Assembly: GCA_949287785.1 (NCBI GenBank)
Contig: CASEHR010000025.1
Span: 1 to 9,767, forward strand
DNA: 9,767 nt
Origin: an uncultured Bacillota bacterium
GTDB lineage: Bacteria > Bacillota_I > Bacilli_A > Erysipelotrichales > Erysipelotrichaceae
Reading direction: 5' to 3'
The position numbers and the translations under genes are program-made. Under the pieces are notes generated by a model. It was given only the letters and a program-made list of their open reading frames with translations. It searched no databases and had not been told where the DNA came from. Position 1 is the stretch's first letter; each line of letters starts with the position of its first letter. Shown piece after piece: positions 1 through 6,119 of this stretch.

Positions 1-1633
1 ATTTGTCGCCGCGGGCGATCAGTTCGTTAAAACTTGAACCGGAATCAAACCATACGTCCATGATATCTTTTTCTTTTGTGAAGCTACCGTTAGGTGATTT
101 CGGATTTGTATAGCCTTCCGGCAGCAAATCTTTTGCTTCTCTTTCAAACCATACATTTGAACCATACTCTTCAAACAGATCGGCGATATGATCGAAGACT
201 TCCTGTTCCATGATCGGCGATTTGTCCTCATTGTAGATGATCGGGATCGGGACACCCCATAGTCTTTGTCTGGAAATGCACCAGTCCTTGCGTTCTTTGA
301 TCATGTTGCTGATCCTGACTTCACCATAAGAATTCAACCAGTCAACATCTTTGATCGCCTTTAAAAGCTTATCCTTGATCTTTTCGACAGAAGCGAACCA
401 CTGAACAGTCGCCCTGAAGATGACCGGTTTTTTAAGTCTTTCATCATGCGGGTATGCGTGAGTTACCCATTCCATTGCCATCAAGGCACCTAATTCATCA
501 AGCTTGACAGTAACATCTTTATTGGCATCAAGGACAAACTTGCCTTCAAGCCAAGCCCCTGCCTCTTTGGTCAGACAGCCCTTTTCGTCGACCGGACAAA
601 ATGCCGGCAATCCATACTTCTGACCGACGATAAAGTCATCAAGACCGTGACCCGGCGCAGTGTGGACACAACCAGTACCATCTTCGTCAGTGACGTGATT
701 GCCAAGGATCACGACACTCGGTCTATCCGGATAGAAAGGATGTCTGACTGTGATCCCTTCAAGCTCTTTTCCTTTGAATGTCTTGACAATTCCCTCATTC
801 TCTAATTTGAATTTCGGTAATAATTCATCAACCTTGCTTGCAAGCATGATCAACTTACCTTTTTGTGTCTTGACGACCGCATATTCAAAACGTTCATTTA
901 GACAGATAGCAAGGTTTGCAGGAATGGTCCATGGTGTAGTTGTCCAGATGACAAAACGCTCATCTCCATCCAGAATACCCTTCGGGTCTAATACATCAAA
1001 AGCGACAAAGATCGTCGGATCTTTACGGTCGATATAGATTATCTCGCTGTCGGCGATCGCTGTTTCCTGATATGGTGACCAATAGATCGGCTTAAGACCT
1101 TGGAAGATCATGCAATCCATCGCCATCTTAGCAAAAGAACGAATCTGACGAGCCTCAAATTCCTTATTCAGGGTGATATAAGGATGTTCATAATCAGCGA
1201 CCTGACCAAGTCTTTTCATCGTCTGCATCTGCGTCTTGATCTGTTCATGAGCATATTCAGCACATTTCTTTCTGAATTCGCTGGCCGGGATCGACTTGCG
1301 GTCAACACCGAGCTTCTGAATAGCATTTTCGATCGGCAGACCATGTGTATCCCAACCCGGGAAGTAAGGTGTGTAATAACCCTTCATCGCATGACTTCTC
1401 ACCATAATATCTTTAATGCAGCGATTCATTCCCGTACCGGCGTGCAGGTTACCATTGGCGTAAGGTGGTCCATCATGAAGGACATACGCTTCATGTCCTT
1501 CATTCTTTTCCAATATCTTATGGTAATGGTCCTCCTTCTCCCATCTTTCTAAAATACCCGGCTCTTTTTTAGGCAGATTCCCACGCATCTCAAAGTCGGT
1601 CTTAGGCATATGCAGTGTTTCTTTAAAATCCAT
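1..1633 (-). CDS. ileS: Isoleucyl-tRNA synthetase, N-terminal part (truncated by window edge)
   Basis: Class I aminoacyl-tRNA synthetase that charges tRNA-Ile with isoleucine in the cytoplasm. The 544 visible codons cover the start of the Rossmann catalytic domain, the CP1 editing domain and the return to the catalytic core. Seen in the sequence: HDGPPYANGNLHAGT (residues 53-67) carries the signature normally written HIGH; PGWDTHGLPIE follows; WTTTPWT (230-236) and DGTGCVHTAPGHG (318-330) are editing-domain hallmarks; DVWFDSGSS lies close to the truncated end. The KMSKS loop, anticodon-binding domain and any zinc domain lie beyond position 1. The ATG at 1633 is preceded by AGGAGGG (1646-1640) at 6 nt, which fixes the start. 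The gene follows a T-box leader, so it should be induced by uncharged tRNA-Ile. Oddity: the last residue of the HIGH motif is Thr (HAGT, residues 64-67). Identification is secure from motif content; the remainder of the gene is not visible. Confidence 0.97.
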   Translation of the reverse strand, partial: MDFKETLHMPKTDFEMRGNLPKKEPGILERWEKEDHYHKILEKNEGHEAYVLHDGPPYANGNLHAGTGMNRCIKDIMVRSHAMKGYYTPYFPGWDTHGLPIENAIQKLGVDRKSIPASEFRKKCAEYAHEQIKTQMQTMKRLGQVADYEHPYITLNKEFEARQIRSFAKMAMDCMIFQGLKPIYWSPYQETAIADSEIIYIDRKDPTIFVAFDVLDPKGILDGDERFVIWTTTPWTIPANLAICLNERFEYAVVKTQKGKLIMLASKVDELLPKFKLENEGIVKTFKGKELEGITVRHPFYPDRPSVVILGNHVTDEDGTGCVHTAPGHGLDDFIVGQKYGLPAFCPVDEKGCLTKEAGAWLEGKFVLDANKDVTVKLDELGALMAMEWVTHAYPHDERLKKPVIFRATVQWFASVEKIKDKLLKAIKDVDWLNSYGEVRISNMIKERKDWCISRQRLWGVPIPIIYNEDKSPIMEQEVFDHIADLFEEYGSNVWFEREAKDLLPEGYTNPKSPNGSFTKEKDIMDVWFDSGSSFNELIARGDK

Positions 1634-1650
1634 TTCTTTCCCTCCTAAAT

Positions 1651-1673
1651 AAAAAAGCGATACCAAAGGTCGC
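1651..1673 (-). terminator. T-box conditional terminator
   Basis: RNA strand GCGACC (1673-1668), loop UUU, GG, a UA bulge and UCGC (1660-1657), followed by six U (1656-1651). The 5' arm uses the same bases (CGCGACC) that form the 3' half of the antiterminator, so the two structures exclude each other. Termination is expected when charged tRNA-Ile prevails. The ileS ribosome binding site begins 5 nt after the U run. Confidence 0.85.
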
Positions 1674-1674
1674 G

Positions 1675-1723
1675 CTTAACGCGAGGTACCACCTTCACTT
1701 GTTTCTTAATCTCTTAACGCGAG
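1675..1723 (-). repeat. 11-nt direct repeat inside the T-box leader
   Basis: On the plus strand CTTAACGCGAG occurs at 1675-1685 and again at 1713-1723, 38 nt apart. In the RNA (CUCGCGUUAAG) the downstream copy is the 5' arm and loop of the antiterminator upper stem. The upstream copy lies between Stem III and the T-box core and could pair with the same CGCGA partner (1674-1670). The identity is seen directly; any function is inference. Confidence 0.75.
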
Positions 1724-1846
1724 TAACGTAGCGTGTTTGGCACGCTAAGCTCATAAGTGATATCTCTTTAAAAAGTGATTGTGCCTTTCACCATTCGCAC
1801 TTCGCTGAATCCTCTCTTTAAAGAACGTGTCTTATATTAAAGCTTC

Positions 1847-2254
1847 TTACTGTTGATTATCTTCGTCATCGGTGACAGTTATCTGACCACCTACCGGCAT
1901 TGATTTAGGTGAACACAAAATGACATTCTCACCTACTTTGTTGATCGATCCATCGATCGCATATACAACACCGCTTAAAAAATCGATAATACGTTGCTGA
2001 TAATCCGCCGGCATACGATGCAGGTTGATCGCGCACGCCCGACGTGATTTTAAATGATCGGCGATCTCTGTTGCTTCACCATAGTGTCTCGGTTCAAACA
2101 AGACGATATCATAATTGCCCGCAACACCCTTTGCTTCTTTAGAGCGAGGATCTTCGTACTGGCTCAATTTCTTTACTTCTTCACCGCTCAGTTCCAATTC
2201 TTCATCTTCTTCTTCCGGTGCAATAAAGTTTTTGATCTTATCTGTTAATCCCAT
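1847..2254 (-). CDS. sepF: Cell division protein SepF
   Basis: SepF is a cytoplasmic partner of FtsZ that bundles its filaments and tethers them to the membrane at the division site. The 135-residue product is of usual or slightly short length for the family. Seen in order: a short N-terminal helix MGLTDKIKNFI (1-11), matching the known membrane-binding amphipathic helix; an acidic, glutamate-rich linker (about 13-40); then the SepF (DUF552) domain from about 48, with FEPRHYGEATEIADHLKSRR (53-72), INLHRM (76-81), RIIDFLSGVVYAIDGSINKV (88-107) and VILCSP (111-116). The start is supported by AGGAG (2267-2263) 8 nt upstream. A likely promoter lies at 2314-2286. In many Bacillota sepF sits in ylmE-sepF-ylmG-ylmH-divIVA-ileS; here its upstream neighbour is a HAD phosphatase and it is followed directly by the ileS T-box. 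Identification is firm. Confidence 0.96.
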   Translation of the reverse strand: MGLTDKIKNFIAPEEEDEELELSGEEVKKLSQYEDPRSKEAKGVAGNYDIVLFEPRHYGEATEIADHLKSRRACAINLHRMPADYQQRIIDFLSGVVYAIDGSINKVGENVILCSPKSMPVGGQITVTDDEDNQQ

Positions 2255-2285
2255 AATAATCTCTCCTACTTGTTTATTTTACCAC

Positions 2286-2314
2286 ATTATATACGATATT
2301 ACTTGATCAATCGA
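2286..2314 (-). promoter_or_regulatory. Candidate sigma-A promoter for sepF
   Basis: A perfect -10 TATAAT lies at 2291-2286 on the minus strand, with the weak -35 TCGATT (2314-2309, three of six matches to TTGACA) at 17-bp spacing. Transcription would start near 2279, giving a leader of about 25 nt that contains the sepF AGGAG. The -35 overlaps the last codons of the HAD gene. Only the -10 is convincing. Confidence 0.5.
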
Positions 2315-3093
2315 TACTTTTTTAGACCATGAGTAAATCCATCATCGCTCACATCCATAGTGATATCGGCAGCGACTTCTTTAAGCTCGTCGACCGCATT
2401 CTGGACAGCGATACCTTTGCCGACCGTTTCAAACATCTCGATGTCGTTATAGCCATCGCCAAATGCAAAACTATCCTCCTTGGCGATATTGAGCACATCT
2501 AAGATCTTCTTTATACCTTCTCCTTTAGACATACCTTTGATATTGATATCAAACGAATACATACTGCCATGACGGTTGATGTTGACATAAGGCAACAGTT
2601 CCTCATAGACCCTATCCACCAATAGGTCATCATCTCTTATCGCCAGCATCCCGATATTGATCCCAAGATCTTCATGATAGCCATCATCGCGATAACAATT
2701 GCACACATCCCAGGCTTGGGCAAACTTTTTATGCAAAGGCAGATCGAGATCCCTTGTATAGATCGCATCAGCTGTTTCCAGATAATACGCGCAATCATTC
2801 CGATCAGCAAATGCGATGATTCTTCTTTTGACATCTTTGCTCATTGTTTCCGAGAAGATGACCTTACCGTCGATCTCCGCATAGGCCCCGTTAGCTAAAA
2901 GATATCCGCTCGGTTTTAATGCTTTGACGCTTTCCGGGACCAGACATTTAGCTCTTCCCGAAGCGATAAAGACCAGATTACCCTCTTCCTTAAGCTTTCT
3001 GAAGCTTTCTTCAGTAGCAAGTGTTGGCTTGTGCAAGCCCCTGGAACAATCGATGATCGTTCCATCGATATCCACAAATACGATTTTTCTCAT
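2299..3093 (-). CDS. Cof-type HAD-superfamily hydrolase (probable sugar/nucleotide phosphatase)
   Basis: Cytoplasmic Mg-dependent phosphatase of the haloacid dehalogenase superfamily, Cof/YidA-like subfamily (IIB). These usually dephosphorylate small phosphorylated metabolites; the substrate cannot be read from sequence. All four HAD motifs are visible in the 264-residue product: motif I DIDGT (D8, the nucleophile, and D10), motif II FIASGR (S45), motif III lysine in GMSKGEGI (K190) and motif IV FGDGYNDIEM (D213, D217). The C2-type cap lies between about 80 and 185. Start choice: the frame opens at a TTG at 3123, but that lies in the U run of the upstream terminator. The ATG at 3093 places motif I at residue 8, typical for the family. 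No Shine-Dalgarno sequence precedes this ATG, whereas other genes here have strong ones; a TATAAT only 9 nt upstream suggests a leaderless mRNA. It is transcribed between the ami terminator and sepF, with no evident functional link to either. Confidence 0.92.
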   Translation of the reverse strand: MRKIVFVDIDGTIIDCSRGLHKPTLATEESFRKLKEEGNLVFIASGRAKCLVPESVKALKPSGYLLANGAYAEIDGKVIFSETMSKDVKRRIIAFADRNDCAYYLETADAIYTRDLDLPLHKKFAQAWDVCNCYRDDGYHEDLGINIGMLAIRDDDLLVDRVYEELLPYVNINRHGSMYSFDINIKGMSKGEGIKKILDVLNIAKEDSFAFGDGYNDIEMFETVGKGIAVQNAVDELKEVAADITMDVSDDGFTHGLKKYRLIK

Positions 3094-3102
3094 ATGGAAC
3101 TT

Positions 3103-3108
3103 ATTATA
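3103..3108 (-). promoter_or_regulatory. Candidate -10 element of the HAD phosphatase gene
   Basis: A perfect TATAAT sits at 3108-3103, downstream of the ami operon terminator. The expected start of transcription (about 3097-3094) falls at or next to the ATG at 3093. I see no good -35 at 16-18 bp (the sequence there is terminator stem) and no extended -10 TG, so promoter status rests on the hexamer and its position. Confidence 0.4.
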
Positions 3109-3121
3109 ACTTAAAAGATAC

Positions 3122-3149
3122 AAAAAGTGGTATCACTGATGGATACCAC
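3122..3149 (-). terminator. Rho-independent terminator of the ami operon
   Basis: The minus-strand RNA GUGGUAUC (3149-3142), loop CAUCAGU and GAUACCAC (3134-3127) forms an 8-bp perfect stem with a 7-nt loop, followed by five U (3126-3122). It begins 10 nt after the amiF stop codon, so it closes the peptide transporter operon and separates it from the HAD phosphatase gene. Confidence 0.9.
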
Positions 3150-3159
3150 GTTAAGATTA

Positions 3160-4119
3160 TTATTTCGCCTCTTTTTCCCATTCCTGAAGTTTGGCTTCAT
3201 ATTCTTTCATCTCACGATCATTTGCGAAAACAAAATGTCCCGGTCTTATCTCCTGCAGAACAGGTTTTTCACCAGAGAAATCCCGTTTTGACTCATCATA
3301 GATGACAAGTTCTTTAGCCTTTTCTACACGCGGATCAGGGATAGGTACCGCCTGCAGTAATGAGTGCGTGTATGGATGGAGCGGGAATTTAAACAAGATA
3401 TCGGTAGGAGCTATCTCGACGATGCGGCCTTTATGGATGACAGCTATACGATCGCTAAAATATCTTACGACGCTGAGATCATGGGCAATAAACATGTAGG
3501 TCAAGCCTCTTTCCTCTTTGAACTTGTTCATGAGGTTGAGCACTTGAGCTCTGATAGATACGTCAAGAGCAGATATCGGCTCATCAGCGATGATAAACTC
3601 CGGTTCCATGATCATTGCTCGCGCAATACCGACACGCTGTCTTTGTCCGCCTGAGAATTCATGCGGATAACGCGATTTGTGTTCCGGTAAAAGACCGACC
3701 GATTCCAAAGCCTTGTCAACTTTCGCTTCCCGATCTGCCTCATCTTTGTAAAGATGGAAATTGTATAGACCCTCCGAGATGCAGTAATCGATCGTCGCTC
3801 TTTCGTTTAGCGATGCTGCCGGATCCTGGAAGATCATCTGAATATTGCGCACAAGGTCTCTTTGTTCCTCTTTAGAGATCTTGCCGTTGATCTTTTTACC
3901 TTTAAACAAGATGTCACCATCCGATGTCGGATTTAAACGAATGATCGAGCGACCGATGGTCGTCTTACCGCTTCCCGATTCACCTACAAGAGCAAACGTC
4001 TCACCCTTGTAGATATCAAAGCAGGCATTTTTTACTGCTCTGAAGCGTTTTTTATTGTTGTAGAAGGATACTTCCAGGTGTTGTACCGACAACAATACTT
4101 CCTTATTATCGTTCGCCAT
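3160..4119 (-). CDS. amiF: Oligopeptide ABC transporter ATP-binding protein AmiF/OppF-like
   Basis: One of the two ATPase subunits that power peptide import; works on the cytoplasmic face as a heterodimer with AmiE. The 319-residue product shows a complete nucleotide-binding domain: Walker A GESGSGKT (46-53), Q-loop Q98 in FQDP, ABC signature FSGGQRQR (155-162), Walker B FIIADE (175-180) with catalytic E180, D-loop SALD and switch His H213 in IAHDLS. The C-terminal Oligo_HPY extension follows, with PLHPYTHSLLQAVP from 246. All catalytic residues are present. Start: an ATG further upstream in frame is possible (4146), but AGGAGG at 4130-4125 stands 5 nt before the ATG at 4119, giving the family-typical N-terminus. 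The first 14 nt overlap the end of amiE, indicating translational coupling. It is the last gene of the operon and is followed by a strong terminator. Peptide transporter assignment is firm; Ami versus Opp naming rests on operon architecture. Confidence 0.94.
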   Translation of the reverse strand: MANDNKEVLLSVQHLEVSFYNNKKRFRAVKNACFDIYKGETFALVGESGSGKTTIGRSIIRLNPTSDGDILFKGKKINGKISKEEQRDLVRNIQMIFQDPAASLNERATIDYCISEGLYNFHLYKDEADREAKVDKALESVGLLPEHKSRYPHEFSGGQRQRVGIARAMIMEPEFIIADEPISALDVSIRAQVLNLMNKFKEERGLTYMFIAHDLSVVRYFSDRIAVIHKGRIVEIAPTDILFKFPLHPYTHSLLQAVPIPDPRVEKAKELVIYDESKRDFSGEKPVLQEIRPGHFVFANDREMKEYEAKLQEWEKEAK

Positions 4120-5179
4120 AAATACCTCCTTTAGCAGTGATCGCAACCATCTTCTCGTGCAGATTACGGATCGTTTCCGGCGGTTCGACCTTTGGTGCCC
4201 GCGGATCTAAGAGCCATGTTTTGGCATAATGGGTGTCAGTTATTTTAAAGATCGGTGGTTCTTCTTCGAAATCAATCCGCATCGCATAATCACTGCGCGG
4301 AGCAAAGGCATCACCTTTGATCTCTTCGAAAAGTGATGGCGGTGTACCATGGATCGCATAAAGCTCATGTCCCTTTTCGCCTAACTGCGGCAAAGATGAC
4401 AACAAGCCCCAAGTATAAGGATGTCTTGGTTCATAGAATACCTCTTCGACCTTGCCGTACTCGATGATCTGGCCGGCATACATAACTGCTACCACATCAG
4501 CAACATTGGCAACTACGCCCAAATCATGTGTGATATAGATCGTCGTAAAACCGTATTCATTGGATAGTTCTTTGATCAGGTGGATGATCTGCGCTTGGAT
4601 CGTGACATCAAGTGCAGTCGTCGGTTCATCACAGATCAGGATCTTAGGACGACAAGCCAAAGCGATCGCAATGACGATCCTTTGCCGCATTCCGCCGGAA
4701 TACATGAACGGATACTCATCATAGCGACGTGCAGCATCATAGATGCCGACTCTTTCCATGAGTTTGATTGCTTCCGCTTTTGCTTCTTCTTTTGATTTGC
4801 CCTGATGTTTGATGATTACTTCAGAAATCTGATAACCGATCGTCCGGACCGGATTCAAAGATGTCATCGGATCCTGGAAGACAGTGGCGATCTTTTTACC
4901 ACGGATCTTCATCCACTCCTCATCCTTTTTAAATTTCAGAAGATCTTCGCCTTCAAACCATATCTCACCTTGCGTTACCTCACCGTTTGTCTCTAGCATT
5001 CCGGTGAAAGTCTTGGTAAAGACCGATTTACCACTGCCCGATTCACCGACAATAGCAACGACTTTACCTTCTTCAAAATCAAGCGATATATTTCTGATCG
5101 CTGTCAAGACACGATCACGTACTTTGAATTTAACAACGAGGTCTTTGACAGATAGAATAATATTCTTTTTTTCTTCCAT
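4106..5179 (-). CDS. amiE: Oligopeptide ABC transporter ATP-binding protein AmiE/OppD-like
   Basis: Partner ATPase of AmiF in the peptide importer. Motifs seen in the 357-residue product: Walker A GESGSGKS (45-52), Q102 in FQDPMTSLNP, signature YSGGMRQR (160-167), Walker B ILICDEP (180-186) with E185, and switch His H218 in ITHDLG. The C-terminal Oligo_HPY region begins near 251 (PRHPYTWGLL). The tail contains GDAFAPRSDYAMRIDF and THYAKTWLLDP where many proteobacterial DppD/OppD proteins have four iron-sulphur cysteines; here all four are absent, as I recall for streptococcal AmiE and lactococcal OppD. Start: AGGAGG (5190-5185) lies 5 nt before the ATG at 5179; the alternative ATG at 5221 lies inside amiD. 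The amiD stop codon is 10 nt upstream, and the 3' end overlaps amiF by 14 nt, so the genes form a tightly coupled unit. Confidence 0.94.
   Translation of the reverse strand: MEEKKNIILSVKDLVVKFKVRDRVLTAIRNISLDFEEGKVVAIVGESGSGKSVFTKTFTGMLETNGEVTQGEIWFEGEDLLKFKKDEEWMKIRGKKIATVFQDPMTSLNPVRTIGYQISEVIIKHQGKSKEEAKAEAIKLMERVGIYDAARRYDEYPFMYSGGMRQRIVIAIALACRPKILICDEPTTALDVTIQAQIIHLIKELSNEYGFTTIYITHDLGVVANVADVVAVMYAGQIIEYGKVEEVFYEPRHPYTWGLLSSLPQLGEKGHELYAIHGTPPSLFEEIKGDAFAPRSDYAMRIDFEEEPPIFKITDTHYAKTWLLDPRAPKVEPPETIRNLHEKMVAITAKGGIYGER
4125..4130 (-). promoter_or_regulatory. Ribosome binding site deciding the amiF start
   Basis: AGGAGG, 5 nt before the ATG at 4119, inside the coding end of amiE. It favours 4119 over the upstream in-frame start at 4146. 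Confidence 0.85.
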
Positions 5180-5184
5180 GCTAA

Positions 5185-5190
5185 CCTCCT
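5185..5190 (-). promoter_or_regulatory. Ribosome binding site deciding the amiE start
   Basis: AGGAGG, 5 nt before the ATG at 5179; its first base is the last base of the amiD stop codon (5192-5190). It favours 5179 over the upstream ATG at 5221. Confidence 0.85.
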
Positions 5191-6119
5191 TAGACCATAT
5201 GTGTACGCGGATCACTGGCATCAGCTAATGCCTGACCGACAACATACAACGAAATCGAAATAAGTGCACACAGGAATACCGGGATCCAGAACAGATGCGC
5301 AGCACTCGATGTCTGCATATAACCGACATAGTCACTGACCATACGTCCTAAAGAAGGTTCGCGATAATCAAGTCCGATACCGATGAAAGACAGGAATACC
5401 TCATATGAAATGAAGTTCGGGATATCTCTGGCAACCGATGTGACGATGATCGATATCAGATAAGGCATGATATTGTGGGAAATGATAGTGCTCGTCTTGG
5501 TACCTAAGCATTTCGACGCTAAGTTGTACTCACGGTCACGTATAATCATGACTTGGACGCGAATGAAGTAAGCGGTAGATAACCATGAAGTACAAGATAA
5601 TGCGAAGATAAGCTGCCATTTACCACGACCGATGACATACATGAGGACCATAACGACAAGCGTGAACGGAATGTTCGCAACGACATTATAGACTTCGATC
5701 ATGATCTTATCCAATTTCTTCGAAAAGCCCCAGAAAGCACCGACGATAACACCAAGGACAGTAGTTACACCGGTAGCGATAAGAGCGATCGAAAGTGAGT
5801 TACCACAGGATGCCCATACAGCATCGAACATATTAGTGCCGACATGGTCCGTACCAAACGGATACTCCAGACTTGGAGGTAAAAAACGCATAGAGCGATC
5901 CAGAATATTTGGCTGAGCTGTCGGATCAAAATGTGAAAATAATGGATGGATAAATGAGAATAAAGTTATCGATGTCGCAATGATCAACATCAAGATAACG
6001 ACTTTTGATGAGAAGAACTTTCTAAAGACACTACGCCAATAAGAGTACTTAGGTGCAGCGATATGTTCACTCGCCGATTCATCCATTTTTACGAATTCAA
6101 AGCGGTTATCAGCTGTCAT
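5190..6119 (-). CDS. amiD: Oligopeptide ABC transporter permease AmiD/OppC-like
   Basis: Inner channel subunit of the importer, pairing with AmiC in the cytoplasmic membrane. The 309-residue length is normal for OppC/AmiD. It has a cytoplasmic N-tail of about 38 residues, TM1 at about 39-60, then a short external loop with the OppC-typical PFGTDHVGTN (87-96). Further hydrophobic segments lie at about 108-131, 146-164, 168-187, 219-250 and 277-298. The EAA motif that docks the ATPases is EYNLASKCLGTKTSTIISHN (197-216), and the C-terminus LADASDPR is family-typical. The start ATG overlaps the amiC stop by one base (TAATG at 6121-6117), with AGGAGG at 6134-6129, 9 nt upstream. This is classic stop-start coupling that keeps the two permeases at equal amounts. 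Confidence 0.95.
   Translation of the reverse strand: MTADNRFEFVKMDESASEHIAAPKYSYWRSVFRKFFSSKVVILMLIIATSITLFSFIHPLFSHFDPTAQPNILDRSMRFLPPSLEYPFGTDHVGTNMFDAVWASCGNSLSIALIATGVTTVLGVIVGAFWGFSKKLDKIMIEVYNVVANIPFTLVVMVLMYVIGRGKWQLIFALSCTSWLSTAYFIRVQVMIIRDREYNLASKCLGTKTSTIISHNIMPYLISIIVTSVARDIPNFISYEVFLSFIGIGLDYREPSLGRMVSDYVGYMQTSSAAHLFWIPVFLCALISISLYVVGQALADASDPRTHMV

Larger units (their letters stand above)
1651..1845 (-). promoter_or_regulatory. T-box leader (tRNA-Ile-sensing riboswitch) of ileS
   Basis: RNA leader that binds uncharged tRNA and prevents premature termination. Parts seen in RNA order: a possible Stem I base AUAAG (1835-1831) pairing with CUUAU (1757-1753); an upper helix UCUUUAA (1824-1818) pairing with UUAAAGA (1771-1765); GUGC/GCAC (1800-1797/1784-1781) closing a distal loop with GGUGAAA; specifier codon AUC (1761-1759, Ile) followed by A. 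Stem III is UAGCGUG/CACGCUA (1747-1741/1735-1729) with loop CCAAA. The T-box core AAGGUGGUACCUCGCG (1694-1679) forms the antiterminator: AAGG/CCUU and UCGCG/CGCGA flanking the bulge UGGUACC, whose UGGU fits the ACCA end of a tRNA with discriminator A. I see no room for a full Stem II. The leader starts 2 nt after the sepF stop; no convincing dedicated promoter was found, so it may be fed by sepF read-through. Confidence 0.93.

Noticed and set aside
1..255. A separate minus-strand 78-codon gene at the left edge
   Set aside because: The same strand carries ileS in another frame with clear IleRS motifs through this stretch; the small frame is a shadow.
750..1552. Plus-strand reading frames of 95 and 150 codons opposite ileS
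   Set aside because: They lie wholly antisense to a certain ileS, lack plausible ribosome binding sites and show no recognisable domain.
1831..1836. TATAAG as a -10 element for ileS
   Set aside because: These bases form the base of T-box Stem I (AUAAG/CUUAU), so they should be transcribed; the -35 region is also poor.
3094..3123. TTG start extending the HAD phosphatase by 10 residues
   Set aside because: The TTG is in the U run of the ami terminator, has no ribosome binding site and would place motif I unusually far from the N-terminus.
4106..4119. The 14-nt overlap of amiE and amiF as a frameshift or fusion
   Set aside because: Both proteins are complete with correct ends, and amiF has its own AGGAGG; this is ordinary translational coupling.
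4200..4320. Loss of the four C-terminal cysteines in AmiE as a novel defect
   Set aside because: Streptococcal AmiE and lactococcal OppD, as I recall them, have the same cysteine-free GDAF..RSDYAM tail, so this is a trait of the subfamily.
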